A DNA stretch of 64,000 nt, taken from positions 1,517,612 to 1,581,611 of the forward strand of contig NW_020170383.1 in assembly GCF_000524195.1 (NCBI RefSeq). Direction: 5' to 3'. A program made the translations under genes and the position numbers. Below are positions 1 to 13,800 of the stretch, piece by piece; positions within the stretch are counted from its first letter, which is position 1; each line of letters begins with the position of its first letter. The notes under the pieces were generated by a model that searched no databases, had not been told where the DNA came from, and saw only the letters and a list, made by a program, of their open reading frames with translations. The DNA is from Echinococcus granulosus. Taxonomy: Eukaryota; Platyhelminthes; Cestoda; Cyclophyllidea; Taeniidae.

Positions 1-3000
1 ACCAGGACTATTGCGTAATTAGCGGCCTGAAATCCGTCAAAGATCCCAGGCATATTTACCAGCTCGCCAATGCAAATGCGACAGAATGTCTCTCTTTTTA
101 CGTACAAATGATGCTAGGGTAAAATGCCGCTTTATTGTTCTTCTACACCGAAAGCTCTTCCCGTGTAGGATTTGTTATTAGTCGATTGTGGCGTGATCAT
201 CCAGGCCTCAATAATGGTGCATAGTGAACTGGTCAGTTCCATTCCACAAAGAGTCCAATTTTACTCGTGGCCATGTCAGTGGGACCAGCGTGCCGATAAG
301 CCCGGTAAGAGTTGTCCCACTAGTCGGTTTTGTGTGGTTGAGGTCAGCAAGCTTAGTCACGTGCCTGCCTTGAAATGCTAGTTACTACTTTGTTTCCCCC
401 GCTTATTGCCCTAATCATATGCTGTTTTGTGGGGTTAAACCATCGTCTTTACGTGGCAACATCGATTGTTTCGTCATCTTATCTTCCTATCTGTTTAGAG
501 GCATATCTGATGCCCCTTGCCATTGGCTATGCGTGGTAAGACGCATGTGATTTGGGTCACATTAATTTATTAATTTGGTTGTGGGAATTTTAAACATTTG
601 TGCAAGAAGAACGCGTGTAATTTAATCCTATGCTATGATTACTGTAGTATAAGAAAAAAATCTTGTCGTGAGTAGGAATTCCCGGTTCCTAGGACGGATT
701 TGGTACCCAAATAGCTGACAGCGATTTACATTCACCGGCAGGCAAAGTACTGCTCTTAGCCAAGGAGAGCCAACGCCTCGCTATTAACATGTTTCTACCA
801 ACTATTTAGTGGTGGACCATATTTTTATTATTGTTGCGTTGTAGTGACGTAAACAAATAAGCAACTAGAATATTTTTGTCTTCTCGACGAAATTACTGTC
901 ATGTAACTATAATAATGGGAAAGATCTAAAATCCTGAAAACCACCTAAAAGGTCTCACGTCAAAAGTGTTACAACATGTTACACCATTATACACTACTAT
1001 CATTCATATTTTGTCTTGTTCCTATGAAAAACTAGACAAATGTTTGGATTATGGCAAAATAGATGGCAATCGTGATTTGTCAAGTTCAAAATCTCCTTAT
1101 CTGCGTGATTTTTAGGTCACAGCTAAATGGACTCATTTCCACTTCCTACTCGGCTGGTATTGGACCGTGCTACTTTTTTTCAGTCCAATTCAAGCATTCT
1201 TTGGGTAATTACTTGGGTCAATTACTCGATACCTCGACCGTTTTAATAAAGCGTTTTGAAGAGATTCAGAAGTGTATTGGGGTGTGAAGTGGGTGCCTTA
1301 GGGAATAATAATTTTATTTTGTCTTTCAGTTAATCTTTCCAGTCCTTTTTATGCTGTAATATTCTACTGCTCTTTGGCTAAATAAAAATACTAACAATCA
1401 GGATCCCCATTTCCCCCGGCACCGCACTTTTGTTCTCGTCCTTCATTGACTTTCATTTCTATGCACTTCAATTCAGGTGCCCTGTGGGGTTGGCACCTGT
1501 GTGGCGGAAAGCAGACTTTCACAGATTATGTTAAAGTGGCACGTTTAGAAAGGATATTACGCAAACTCACATGGTTCCAGTCGGTATTCCTGAAGTTGCT
1601 TTAAAACGCGTTATGGTTAGATTTCTTCCTTGAGGTCTTTGTCAGTCCATTATTTATTGTTGACGCCATTAAGTTGGAGGAGTTAAGATGCTTGTAATGT
1701 GAATTAGGTGTGTATCTACTTATGCGGGAAGCAGAATAGCTCACCCGCTGCTCCTTTGTTTATATGGCCCTGCAGGATTGGGCAGTGCCCTGACACCCAC
1801 TCAAGCACGCATATCCACCATACACCCTGCATCGCGGAAGCCAACTCAGGAGCTGGAGCTGATGTTGGAGATGCACGAGTTCTAATGTTCTCTTCTTCGT
1901 GAGTTTTCTTTTGGTTGTTTCATTTACTAATGCCTATGACCCCTTCTTCAACCCTATTGTTCACTCCCTGTCTAGCTAACTAGCTGACTGAGCTCTGTGT
2001 AATGCATGTCAGTACACGGGTGACGTGTTTGTCGTTGGTTTTTATTCTAATTCTTAACCCCTGCTCTGTGCCAGGTATTACAGACATGTACGCCAAGTCT
2101 GCATTCACATTACCTCCTATCTTTGAATGCGCATGCTAGGTTTTGAAAATTGGAGAGTTTAAACCAGACATTACACACCTTTCTGTCAATAAGTTGAGCT
2201 CACTTCTAATTGCACAACATGATTACAGCAAAAACTTGGCACTTCACCTGAAGCTCCTAGCATTGAAATCTTGCCACCGCTTCTGACTAAGATCTATTGC
2301 ATTTAACGTTTAACCGAGATAAATTGTGATCTTTGAATAGGCAGGTGGTACATTATACCATATAATGATTCTAACTGGCGTCTTCTTTGTGCTGCACGTG
2401 GTTTTGTGTACTCGATTAATTTCTTTTTTACGCATTAGAGTTAAGGGAAAGAGCTTTTGGTCAAAGGCCAATGCTATGCCATCAATTTCTTTGGCAAATT
2501 TTGACTAAAAATTGGAATATGAAGTTCATGCTTCAGTTTCTAGAGCCCTTAATTAGGAGTTGTTTGTGAACAGTTGCTGTTATTTGAGCACTCTGAGTAA
2601 TAATTCAGGTTACAGTGAGTTTCATTTAACACAAAATGAAGGTTTTAAACTTTAGTGTCCTGCCAATTTTTGTAAAAGTGGTGTTGGCAATACCTGGCCG
2701 GCTTAAGGTTCCACCTGAGGAATGCAATCTCGTAAAGCCCAAGTTTACTGGTTTGATTTGCATAATTGCTTATTCATTTTTTTCTTCTGGTTGAATGCCA
2801 AATTCACAAAATTCTGATGTAATCTTAGCTGCACGTATAAAGTGGCTAAAATGATTGACAGCCATCTGTTTGGTCTTGTCAAAAACCAAACTTGGTAATA
2901 CCATCCTCCCGTTACTTGGAGATGATGCTTTGTGTCTCAAATTTCTCTCAAATGTTTCCAAGACAAATCCTCTTAATAGGCACCGCTAGTGCTATGCTTG

Positions 3001-4890
3001 CATCGTGTCTGGACGGAATAGCTCCTTCTGCTTAATTTTGATGTGTCTGATTTTAACACGTGTGTCTCATAGTCCGTACTGAAGTTTATCTCACAGGCTA
3101 GTTTACCGGTCCATGCTGCAGCCGGAAACTTTTATGTCGCAAATATACATATTTGTGTATGCGCGTGTAGCTAAATGAGATATCATGTTTCAAGATTCTT
3201 CAGGATTTAATTATAAATCTGTTCATAAACTATAGGCTTGCCTAGTCTGTAGATGGAAAGCAAGTTCGCATTTAGATGACTGACAAGAAGGCAGTTAGCA
3301 TCAAAAGGAGGTCACGGCTTATCCATCTGCGCATTTTCATATAGCAGTGGCCAACGTTGAAACCAGTAGTTCCTAACGTGTTCCAAATAATGGGTTACAC
3401 ATCATTCAGTTAGCCCACTTAACAGCGCTTTGCATTTCTGGTTGTGAAGCAACTAGCGATTTGTCACCATCCACCTGCCTACCTCTCACGTGGATGCGAA
3501 TGCTTGTTTTTGTGGAGACGGGAAAGCCTGTCGTTCTCATCGTGTATGCAAAACCCACCTTTATTGCCCGCTTTATTTGCGCAGTTGTTTGTGGTGTAAA
3601 AAATCGACTAGCTTTGACAGTCTGTTTTCTCTCGGTTTTTGGCTTATCGAACAACTTGACTGCTTTTCCATTCCCGCCTTCTTGTGTATGTTCTTTAACA
3701 ACTTTTAAATACCAACTTAATCTACCGGAAAGGTTTAATGACATTAAAGGTGTTATCTGCTACCTCAACGTTGTTGACTTTTTTTACACACAAACAACCA
3801 GCATGGTACGTTAAGGTTGCCAACGTCAAATCAAGGTCCCATGGCTGTCTGGCATTTTAACATTTTGTTGTTAAAATTCGGTTGCAGCCATATAAACTTG
3901 ACCCTCTTATCTATCGCTACCTATAGGCAGCATAGTGGTGTTTATCTATGTTGAAAGTAGTATGCCTACGGTGGTCATGTTAACTACTTTCGGGGTCAAC
4001 ACCCAAGAGGCGTATTGTGTTACGAGTAGTCCCATTAACAGATTTCAAATCAGCTTCTATTGTAATCACTTCATTCCCGTTCTTCACACTTAAACACGGT
4101 ATGCTTCATGGGTCTGAAGCAGGACTTTTAATAATTGACTTTTGTGTCTTCACGTCCTGTCCACCTATTAATATCGCCAAAGGTGTTTACTCTGCGATTG
4201 ACACCGATTGGCTATCGTGAGAGTAATCTTTATGCATCCTCCTACCTGTAAATCAGTCAAATCACAATAGCGACATACTTGCCTCTCTTCATCAGTAACT
4301 ACCGCATAGTTTATTTTGCACCTTGTTCCATGGGGCATGGGGGAAGGAGGGGGTAGAAATAACAACCTGTAGGGGCGAAATTTGTGGATGCGTGTCACGT
4401 GTAAGCGAAAATTCGCTGTCCCAGATGGGATATAAGATAGCCACCTCTGTTATCCCCTGGTACACGAGGTCGTGCTGTTCCCTTTTTTCTGTGATTCCAA
4501 TTTTAGTAAACGAAAGTGATATTACCAATATTCTGAAAGTTTTGCAGACCTTCATACCTTTCTGGTTGATTTTCGAAGCATAAAAAATTTTCATAATGCA
4601 GCTTAAAGTGTTCAGTTTTAACATAGCTCCTCAGGCTTCGTCATTTCCAAAAATACAAAAGGTCAGTTAAGGTTTATTGTCTGACACTTTATCTTAGGCC
4701 TAAATACAGCTGATTTAGACGTCTGTTTTAAAAATAGCTGGGAATGCTTTGATAGTGCGGTAATAAGCTAGCAGCTAATTAAGGTAAATCTCTATCAGGG
4801 CTAAATTGACTGCTTATTACTTCTCACTTAACCATTTTACCAGAGCGACAAAAAAACACTCGCTTTTTGCTGCTAGCACTAACCAATTAG
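1..4890. other. AT-rich stretch upstream of the choline kinase exons
   Basis: No open frame here matches a family I know. The + strand is visibly T-rich, like the introns of the + strand gene that follows. This fits an upstream intron or 5' region of the choline kinase gene, but that is inference. One short patch (1735-1898) could be an exon and is listed separately. I saw no RNA gene or clear repeat. Confidence 0.4.
1735..1898 (+). other. weak candidate exon, possibly N-terminal choline kinase
   Basis: This patch is richer in G+C than its surroundings. It opens after an AG (1733-1734) and ends at a strong donor (gtgagt from 1899), staying open in one frame across the block. The predicted peptide has a vague likeness to the choline kinase N-terminal strand region (small residues, then a hydrophobic run and a Cys, then an acidic stretch before a hydrophobic strand). 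The reading phase at its donor (phase 2) does not fit the next candidate exon at 4891 (phase 0), so an exon would be missing or one call is wrong. Confidence 0.18.
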
Positions 4891-5025
4891 AAAGGGATTA
4901 AAGGCGTGGACACCATGCTGTTCTCATTGGACATGTTGGCAAAAGCACATATTTCCTCCGCACTTGGCATGAGCGAAGGTTGTCAACTTAGTCAGCATTT
5001 GATAGCAAAAGGAACCCTCCTAGAG
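4891..5025 (+). CDS. candidate upstream exon of choline kinase
   Basis: This is a 45-codon open block between an acceptor (AG at 4889-4890) and a donor (gtacta from 5026), in phase 0 at both ends. It therefore joins the well-supported exon at 5354 without a frame problem. The peptide contains LFSLDMLAKAHISSALG, which resembles the helix before the LYG motif of choline kinases in length and hydrophobic pattern. The match is short, the codon use is more A+T-rich than in the confirmed exons, and the LYG itself is not present. An intron with chance openness is the main alternative. Confidence 0.35.
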
Positions 5026-5353
5026 GTACTAGCTTCCAGAAATAAGTCATTTGTATTGGAACGGGCTGTTAAATGTCATTTGGGTGTTTTTACGAGTTTC
5101 TGTTGATTTGCATTTGCGTTGCTGAGTCATCATAGTAATTTGCCATGTATTCTCGTAGTGGTAAAGCTAAGTCCATGATGATAAAGCGTACTTATATGGC
5201 CTGTGCTAGATGAATGCCTATGTAGCTGGCCACACTGAACATAGATGAAAATGTTATTTGATAAATCTATAGCCATATTGAACCTAATGAATAGGTTTGC
5301 AAATTGGAAATGGCCTCGTCAAATCTCCATTTAAAGGAATGCGTGTTTTTCAG

Positions 5354-8300
5354 TCGCGGACGCTGAGGACGGAGGAGTTGGCATATCCGTCGGTACGGGA
5401 CTGTGTGGCGCTACATATGGGTGCTCTGCATAGTCTAACCCTACCGGTGCCGAAGATGCCCACCTTCATCTTCAAGACGATGGCCAAGTTCTTGCAGCAA
5501 CTGACGGGCACACGACAACCGCCGATGCGTCGTCTGCTTTCCTCTGCCGCTGCTGCTGCTTCCTCGACCAACGCAACCCTTGGTGTTGGTACCGCTAGTG
5601 AAGAGGAAAATGGACTGCCCGATGACGTACTCATTAACAATCCGCCGCCGGGCTCGCTAACCACCTCCCAACTCTTCGGCTCAACCTCCTCCATCGGCTC
5701 CATTCCTGAACCCCAGTCGCATCTATTCAAATTCGTCAGTGAATGGAGGCTTGTTGAGGAGTTCGAGTGGCTCAGGTAAGAAGGACGCGAATCCTGTAGA
5801 CACTGCTTACTTTGGTTATTCACTGATTACCGTTGTTGAAGCTCTGGACTAGATTACTTCTTGAAGAAGCTCCTTTAGTTTGTTTTTTGCTCCCGATTCT
5901 TGTAACAGTGCGTGGGACAGATCTGCTAATATGCACTAATTTTATTCCTTCAATAACAATCGCATAATTTCCTAGTACTGAAACAGTATCCATAGTTTTC
6001 GTCGACGCATTTTCGCTACACACCTTACAGTGATGGGTTGATCCTTGAAAAAAGTTGATTGATCAATGCAGGTTGATTAGTGTAATATCACCTTGGTATT
6101 CATAGGGCTTTATGTCTAGATGTAAAGATCTAAACAGCAACCCTAACATCTTTTTCCCAGTCCAATGTGGGACCGCGCTGTTCCCCCTCTAAAACCATCT
6201 TTCACTAATTGTCAGCGAAGATTTTCTCCTTCAAACACTGGTAATAACTGCTGTTGATACTACTAAGCAGAACAATGAATCCCTTTGTTTCTAGCACTAT
6301 AGCTTTTGTGATAAAAGCGAACAGTGGCGCTTGAAATCTTTGCCTCTCCACAGGCTCTCGATTGTCATAGACTGTGCATCCAATTTATTTCATGTTACTT
6401 TACTGGCTTTTTAGAAAGTCAGTTACGGTAGATTTATTGGATAGAAACAGTTGTTTTGTGCATTAGACCCAAGATTCTCTTTTGGACCTGTTTTTTTAAG
6501 AATGTCAACCACCTTAGAGACAGTTTTCTATGAATAAACATCGCAAGAAATTTTGTGCCTTTTGGAGACAATGTCGTAAGTGTTGCTTGAAGCATGGTTC
6601 AGCCTTTATAATAGAATTTCTTGTCATATTCGGCATATTATTAGCATAAGTTACCATCCCGATCCCAAAATTGGCATAGCGATTTCCATTAAGCAGTCAT
6701 CAGAATACAATGTTGAATAAGCTTTATGGGCGGAAGTGTTGGGATTTGAGAACTGAGTTGCTCACGTACTTTTCATCCATTGTGAAGCGACTGCTTCTAA
6801 ATTATTGAAATACGCACCTCGTACCCTTTTCATTCTCTTGTAGAACTACGTTTTTCGGAAACATGGATAGATTCCCTGTGCGGTTTTGCCACAACGATGT
6901 TCAAGAAAGTGAGATCTGCTTAAACAGGGTGGATGCTTTTGTGCTCTGCAGTTTATATCCTTAAAAGACCTTTCGCTGCTAGTGGCGTAGTGGCTAGATG
7001 TGCAGTCATTTCCCACGTAAAAATCTCGATTTTTCATTAGCTTACACTAACACGTCTAGCTGCGCTCACGCAATTAAGTATGCGACACTCCACTGCATTA
7101 AAGTGGTTTTAAACGTCCCATTTATGTAAATGTATGGAGTGCGAACCATTTTTCAATGCGAATCCCAATTGTCTTTTACCTTAGGTACTTTCTTTCTTAG
7201 TGTTGCTTAAACTTAATCTTACAAAATGATTGCTTTTTTCTTGTTTACCAATATTTTTCCCTCTGATTTGAACTCTTTTTATTCCCATTCATAAAGATAA
7301 CCTGCTGCTCTACAAGGATCCTTCAAAACGGGGCTGGTTTAGGCTGCTAACAATCGACTATGAATACGGCAGCTATAATTTCCGGTAAGCTTATTTCTCC
7401 TAAGTGTTTCATCGGACTCTTTTTGGTTCAGGTTTGAAAGGTTATTAGAAGTACTATGATATTTGAGCTTATTTTCTGTGTGCCATTGGAGGCATACAAT
7501 TACCTCGTGTGAGCTTTTAGAATGCGTAATTCGTAGGTTCCAATCGTACAGACATAAGTATTTCCTCTAAAAATCGACTGTTAAAATCATAACTCTCATG
7601 TCTAGCACCACTCATTCTAAATGCTATTCAATAATATTTCGGACTGTTTGGTTGTCGGTTTGAATTCACAAAGTTGATTCAACTTTCGCTGTGTTTCGTT
7701 TCTTTTTCTGTAGCTGTATTGACATTGGCAACTTCTTTAATGAATGGACTTACAACAACCGTTACCCCCACCATCCTGGATTTGCGTATCTGCCTGAAGC
7801 CTATCCTTCGCGTGAAGACCAGGTCAGTGCACATTGCCTTCGGAGTGCCGTAGGAATAATTTTAATAGCCACATTGATGAGGACTTCAGTGCGTTTTGCG
7901 TGTAGAGATTTGGGCCTTGATAACGCGGGTGTATTGTTTCACTTAATTAAAACTCAAAGTTGACGCGGGGTTTTAATCTGGAAACATAGGGAAGGCCAGT
8001 AGGCAGGCATGGCTCACAAGCGTTGGGGCGAGTTATTATGGAGCCTCCGTGCTTTTTCTTGCTTTGATCTAATCCCAAAAAGGGGCCTGGATGCTATGGC
8101 CGCATGTCTCGTGACTGCGAGATAATGCTACTTATCCAGTTGGTCCTCTCGTCACTTTCACGAATTCACCGACTCCTTGCATATATGGCGTATAGTATGA
8201 ATATATCATTTTTTAGAGAACGTTGTCCGACTTCACTGAAATATCACTTTGAAATATACTATCATTTCCGTCATGGCCTTATCATCTTTTGTTAGGTGTA

Positions 8301-9746
8301 AGCGCCTGTCGGGGGGCGACAGTTTCAATCATTGGAGTGGTGCTTGAGTCACGAGGGTGTGACCTTCGGCAAAGTGGAGTTTTTTTAAAACAATGAGCGA
8401 GGACGTGGTCGATCCATCCGAACCATTTTCCACTCGCATGACACATCCATAAGTGTTTGTTGTCCTCGATCTAGGTGGTATACAAAACCACCCAACTACC
8501 ATGCCAACCGAATTTTGTTTTTATTTTGCTAGCCAAAATTGCACATCCATTTTACGGACTGTCAGCTTTCAGGCAGTTCCATTTGTATGTCAGTAACATC
8601 TTTCAACGGGGAAATTGAGGTGATTTCTGCATTTTGGGGGTACAGTTGGCGTTTTGGCGCAAGTACCTGACGGTGTACAACTACGTGGAGAATGGTGGAA
8701 CACTGCCGGGGACGTACATTCATCAGAGTCGACGGGTGCACTCACACAGCGTCTGTGGACTGCCACCCATGGAAATAACCAAGCTGCTGCGTTCTCCGCC
8801 CTCAGCGCCGATCTTCAAAGAGGACCATGACGAGGTTTTTACTATGGGACTGGGTGTCGGTGGTAGCGACGGCATCGAAAGCACCGGTAACAGCAATGTG
8901 GAGCCTGTGTGGGACCCCGCGCTGCGGTGCCTTTCCGAGTTGGAGGAAGTGCGCCACCTCGAGGAGGTGACTCTTGCACCGGAGGAGGAAGAAGCTCTTC
9001 TAATCGAGACTACCTACGGCGCCCTCATTTCCCACCTCTGGTGGACTCTCTGGGCTCTCATCCAAAGCCAAATCTCCAGCATCGACTTCGGATTTATTGT
9101 ATGCATTGACTTCTTTCAAATCGTCTCCATCTCATTTATTGTTTTATTTTCGCTTATTTCGTCGTTTGAAATTGCACAAAACGTGCAAGTGGTTTTGTAA
9201 TTTGTCATTCAATCCAAATTATAGTATCGTGAAACATCACGATTTGATAAACAAGCATATTTCCCAGGACCCCTTCGTATGATCTTACTGTTGCACTCTA
9301 GAAGTACCGTCATCGTTGATGCATTCAGAATGCGGAAGAACAAGCATTTCGATGTTTCTCATTGAGCACTAAAACGTCTGTTATAGAAGATTGCCAAATC
9401 AGTTGCTCATCATACCCATCCCATAGTTTTCTACTAGGCATGGCTTTATTTGAGTCCATTTTCAGGTCATTTTGCATACAGATTCATAATTTTTCGTGGT
9501 ATTTAATAGGAATATGCCGAGTCAAGAATGACAGCGTACTACGACCTAAAGAAGACATTGCCTGCCTCAGAGTTTCCCAACGGCGAAGGCCAATGCATTG
9601 ACCTACCCAACTCGCGGAAGGCAAACGGTGAGATTTTTGATATGGAGCTACCTGCCAAGGTGCAAAGGAACGGTGACAGCAGCGAGGCCCGCCCGAACGC
9701 CTCTAATCCTGTTACCGCCTTCTACGTCGTTGAGGAAGACGGGTGA
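5354..9746 (+). CDS. choline/ethanolamine kinase, C-terminal six exons
   Basis: Family role: ATP-dependent phosphorylation of choline or ethanolamine, the first step of the Kennedy pathway in the cytosol. Exons: 5354-5775, 6844-6908, 7297-7384, 7714-7822, 8646-9098, 9510-9746. All have GT/AG ends and phases agree, giving 457 residues plus stop. The first exon opens with SRTLRTEEL, matching the family's substrate-loop region. Brenner's motif HNDVQENN (about residues 157-164) and the metal-binding IDYEY (182-186) are intact. CIDIGNFFNEW and the C-terminal WWTLWALIQSQISSIDFGF are also typical. Two low-complexity insertions (about 57-125, and over 80 residues in the 8646-9098 exon) are not in vertebrate enzymes. 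The N-terminal lobe is not placed. Choline versus ethanolamine preference cannot be read from the sequence. Confidence 0.93.
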
Positions 9747-9873
9747 CTCCCCCTTTGGTGTCAATTACAGATAAATACTACTCTTGAAGTTTGTTTTAAC
9801 AGTCACCTTTGCCAGAACTTTACCCCCTACGCCAAGACTAGTTTCCCCGCCACCACTGCTAATGGACAAAAAA

Positions 9874-9879
9874 AATAAA
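9874..9879 (+). terminator. poly(A) signal of the choline kinase gene
   Basis: A canonical AATAAA lies about 130 nt after the choline kinase stop codon, on the same strand. It is the first such hexamer downstream. Confidence 0.6.
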
Positions 9880-10594
9880 CGTGAACACTAATATCTGATT
9901 TCTTCTGTTACATTCGCTTTGTTAAGCACGCGGAAAATCCGCTTTTTCGTCACCCCTTGCCTGTCTTCCCCTCTCGCCTTTGCTGTACGTGTTCGTCGAT
10001 GCGTGAGCGTTTGTGCGCCTCCTCGTCCTCTACGTGTATTATGTACGCACACGTGCTCTGTTCAGTCATTATGTATTTTATCAGATATTCGTATTTTTGC
10101 ATATCTTCGTGATCGTTTTTACTTTCCCTGTCCCTGCAATTGGGTAAGGGGGCGTCGGGGTGTAACAACAAAGGCTAGGGACGGACACTGATTGGAATAA
10201 ATCCGAAGCAATCACTCAATAATCGTGTTTATTTTTAGCGTAAAATATGGTAATGAGAATTCCTGATCATGCTACTGTTCCAGTAACCAATTACGGTGAC
10301 AACCTATCAGTGGCTAAAAGGGACTCCTCAAAAACAAATAAGCTCACCGATAGAGCATTCAACATAAATCTATATGCAATCATAGAACTCGAAGAAATGG
10401 AATGGCTAGTCTTCCAAGAAAGCACTAACATTTTCCCATTTCAGGCATGACTAAAATCTGCAGTCTTGCGAAATTATTATTAGTAGAACTTATGGGAGAG
10501 AGCACCTGCCACATGGTCCACGACCAAATCTACATCTAGCAGGCTTTGTGTCGATCACAAGTGTGGTTATACCTTATTAAGGTAAGCCGCTACA
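9880..10594. other. convergent intergenic region
   Basis: This stretch lies between the 3' end of choline kinase (+) and the 3' end of the N4BP2-like gene (-). The open frames here are short and lack codon structure. Apart from the flanking poly(A) hexamers nothing was recognised. The strand bias changes here from T-rich to A-rich on the + strand. Confidence 0.5.
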
Positions 10595-10600
10595 TTTATT
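10595..10600 (-). terminator. poly(A) signal of the N4BP2-like gene
   Basis: AATAAA on the minus strand, about 220 nt beyond the N4BP2-like stop codon. It is a plausible 3' processing signal based on position and sequence alone. Confidence 0.5.
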
Positions 10601-10820
10601 TGCGATAAGCGAAAGACTTCGACCGTTTTGATGGTAGGGGAAACGTGTTGCTATAGCCGTCCCAATCAGGGAAAATCATTTTGTATAAATAAAGTTCTAC
10701 CTCAATTTATAAAGTATTTAATAAGAGGAAAAATTCACAATTTACGACATTGATAAAAATTTGGAAAAGGAAGCGGGTAGAGAGGCACTAAGACAGTATC
10801 ACAGACCCGTCTTCTCATGG

Positions 10821-13800
10821 TTAGTGCTGTTTGGCACCAAGTCGGACCTCAAAGCGACCAGAGCCGCGGAAAGGCATCTCCTCGAAGTCATAGGCAGCGG
10901 TACGAAGAAAGTTGATAACGTTGTGACGCAGAGTAGAGCTGGGTTTACGGCTGCCGAGACGAGGTGAGCTCGAGCCCCAGCCAGTGATCACGGTGAGATG
11001 CTTGGGGAGCCAGTGGTTAGGCAGCCTGACGGCCTCGCTGAAAGCGTCTGCGCTGGCGACGCTGGCGGATTCGGGAGGCAGGGGAGTGCCGAGAGAGGCA
11101 CAGCCCGACTCCAGGAGGCGGAGACGCTGGCGTAGGGCGTGCATGGCGTGATGCAGGTCAAGGCCGTGCAGGTCAAGAATGGTGAGCCACTGACGCGCAT
11201 ACCACTGCGAGTCCCGTCTCTCCGGTCCCTGACTTCTACCCGTTCCCTCTGCCGCCACTTTTTTCGCTACCTGCTGCTGTGAGCTCAAGGCCACCCGAAG
11301 ATCACTCCACAGGTCTAATCGGTACTCTAGTCGCAGACGCATTTCCTGCAGCTGAATTAGTCGTGACCACTTTTAGTGGAGGTAACTTCAGGAGTTAATT
11401 AGTTTTGGGAATTGCTACTAGGTCAAAAATGGTTTTCGTTTGTTTTATCCACATTCACGTAGCACAGATACCTAGTCATAAATTTTCGATTCCTCAATAC
11501 ATACGTTCACCTTGTAATTCAGCTGGTATTTAATTGTCACTGTATATCCACAAACTGTATTTTAACATTTCGTAATATATTTCACAAATATGTTCCAGTT
11601 TTTACATAAGCATAAATTCTGATTCAACTGTAGGCCCTAAGTGCAGTGAGATGTCAAATGAGGTAGAAGGGATAATATGAGAAATGGTTATCAGATGAAG
11701 GAAAATATCAGTCAATATAAGAAAATATGCCTATTTGGAGCAGAGCAAGTTATTGTCATTCGGATTTTTCCCCATTTGAAAGCCGCGACAAAAAAACTTG
11801 AGGCCGCTCCAAACACAGCTCTTAGAAAAACTGTTTAATGAGGTCGTACCTGCTAATATTCCAACTACCTTCAAAAATACTAGGGCCTTATTTACTTGAT
11901 TTCCATTATTATTTGAGAATTTTGCTGGGATTGTATTTGAGTATTTACTAGGATTTCATAGTTTAAGGACTTGTAGAGGTGTGTATCGAGAATTCCTATA
12001 TGGTTATTCAAAAAGGAAACCTCCTGATAATGGAGACGATGGTAATAAGAAACAAGCAAATATGCGATGTCGAATTCAGAAGGTATATACCACAAAAAAG
12101 ATTTGGAAAGATAGAACTTTCCAGATCCCTCCAAGCTGTCTATAGGACGAACAGTACCAGGGCATTCGCACTTACCTCATCGCGATAGAAGGCTGTGACG
12201 CCAGGATGAGTGCGCGTCTGACGAATCTTAGCCAGAGTGGCCTTCATTTGTTTAATGTTTTCTCTAAGATCCGCGACTTCCAACTCCAGGAGGTTGAGAC
12301 TTTGAGCGGCGTCGGTCGAGATGGAGGAAGGAGGGAATGGACTTGAATCAGCCGGTTCCTCGATCTCCTTAAGTGAGAGCACCGAAGGTGTTGGCTGGGC
12401 TTTGTGACCCTCTGCCTCAAGGTGGTGACGTACCCTATCCTCATTGAAACTAGGTAAAAAGAGGAGAAATTGTTTAGTGACCTAGCAGCGTCCTATTCAT
12501 TGACGGTGAGAGAAGGCGGGAGGTTTGCGGTGAGGGCAGCTTACCCAAACTGAGCGAACAGCTCCGCCAGGTAAGATTTGGTGAAACTGGGGAATTGATC
12601 AGCCAAACGATGAAACCTCAGTCTAACGGCCAGCGTTTGATTGTTCTAAGGAGTCCAAAGCAGGCTGGCAATAAGTAATTTAAATTAAGCATCAGAAACT
12701 CGAACATTAAAAGGAGTTTTAGCAACTATCTTTCTCCCATTCTGTAACAGCAAGGAACATGCAAATAATACCTCGAAAAAAAATATATCAGGTTAGCTTG
12801 CCCTATTGTGTTTGCCCCTTTTAAAAAAGCAGCTCTGGTTTGTATCCTAGCATTTTTTAATTTAACATCCCACTGAATGGCATAAAGAAAAAGTTTTCAA
12901 AATATCTACTCATTGACTTCTTGCTAGGACAGCAACTACAATTGTTAAGCATTACATTATTACAGCTATGAATGGATATGATCGGATGTATTGTATTCGA
13001 TCATTCATAAAAAAAATTTAGGGGCAATACGCCAGAAGTAGTTATAAGGATCACTGACACAGAGAAGCATGCTTGAACTTCCATCACTTCTGCAAAGAAC
13101 CATAACCGAAAACAATGTATCAGATTAAATCTCGAGCAAATGAGGTAGATCCTTCAATAATAAGTACGCTTTCGGACTACTTTTAGGACCTCGAGTGAGT
13201 CAGGTGGATTTAAAAGGCGCCACACACCAACGTAGTACGAACCAGCTGGTGCCAGCAGTTTCACAAGAACACTTCACATGAAATTAGACACACACTGGAG
13301 CTATTAAAGTTCTCACAGAGGGTTACTATATTACAGGGCTTGCCCAACTTGCCCCTATGATTTATATCAAAGTAATAACATGAAGCATACTACCAGGTCA
13401 ACAGCCCCTCGGAACTTAAACTTCCGACTGGAAACAACCAGAGATGGTTTGATCATGAAAATAATATCGTTTATTTTAAACGCGGTCTATTTTTGGTGAA
13501 TCACTACTACTGATTTTTAAAATTCCAATGGGAAGGGCAATTAAGAAAAACTTGCATCATAATCGAAAGTGAATAGATGTGGGAGCAAAACAAGCGAGCG
13601 CCTTGGCCACATAATCGTAAATACATTTAGGTGCATATAAGGCCTCTGAGACTCATTTGAAGTTTGTAATTTGGCGCCAGGAAGACTAGTTGAGAGAAGA
13701 GGGTCAGAAGAAAGGGAGTGCGCATATGAATATAGTAGAAGCAGATGTAAGTATAAGAAAATCTCAAGGCCAATAACTCCGTTGCGCAAGAAAACAGACC

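Noticed and set aside
3461..3814. 117-codon hydrophobic + strand frame
   Set aside because: The frame is T-rich, which makes Leu/Phe/Val by chance; overlapping open frames on both strands and no family match.
5350..5823. 157-codon minus-strand frame
   Set aside because: It is the antisense shadow of the choline kinase exon at 5354-5775.
6960..7030. tRNA-like A box (TGGCGTAGTGG) in a choline kinase intron
   Set aside because: No matching B box at the right distance and no acceptor-stem or anticodon-stem pairing could be drawn.
8306..8322. Small perfect hairpin CTGTCG...CGACAG in a choline kinase intron
   Set aside because: A 6-bp stem is expected by chance in 64 kb and has no supporting context.
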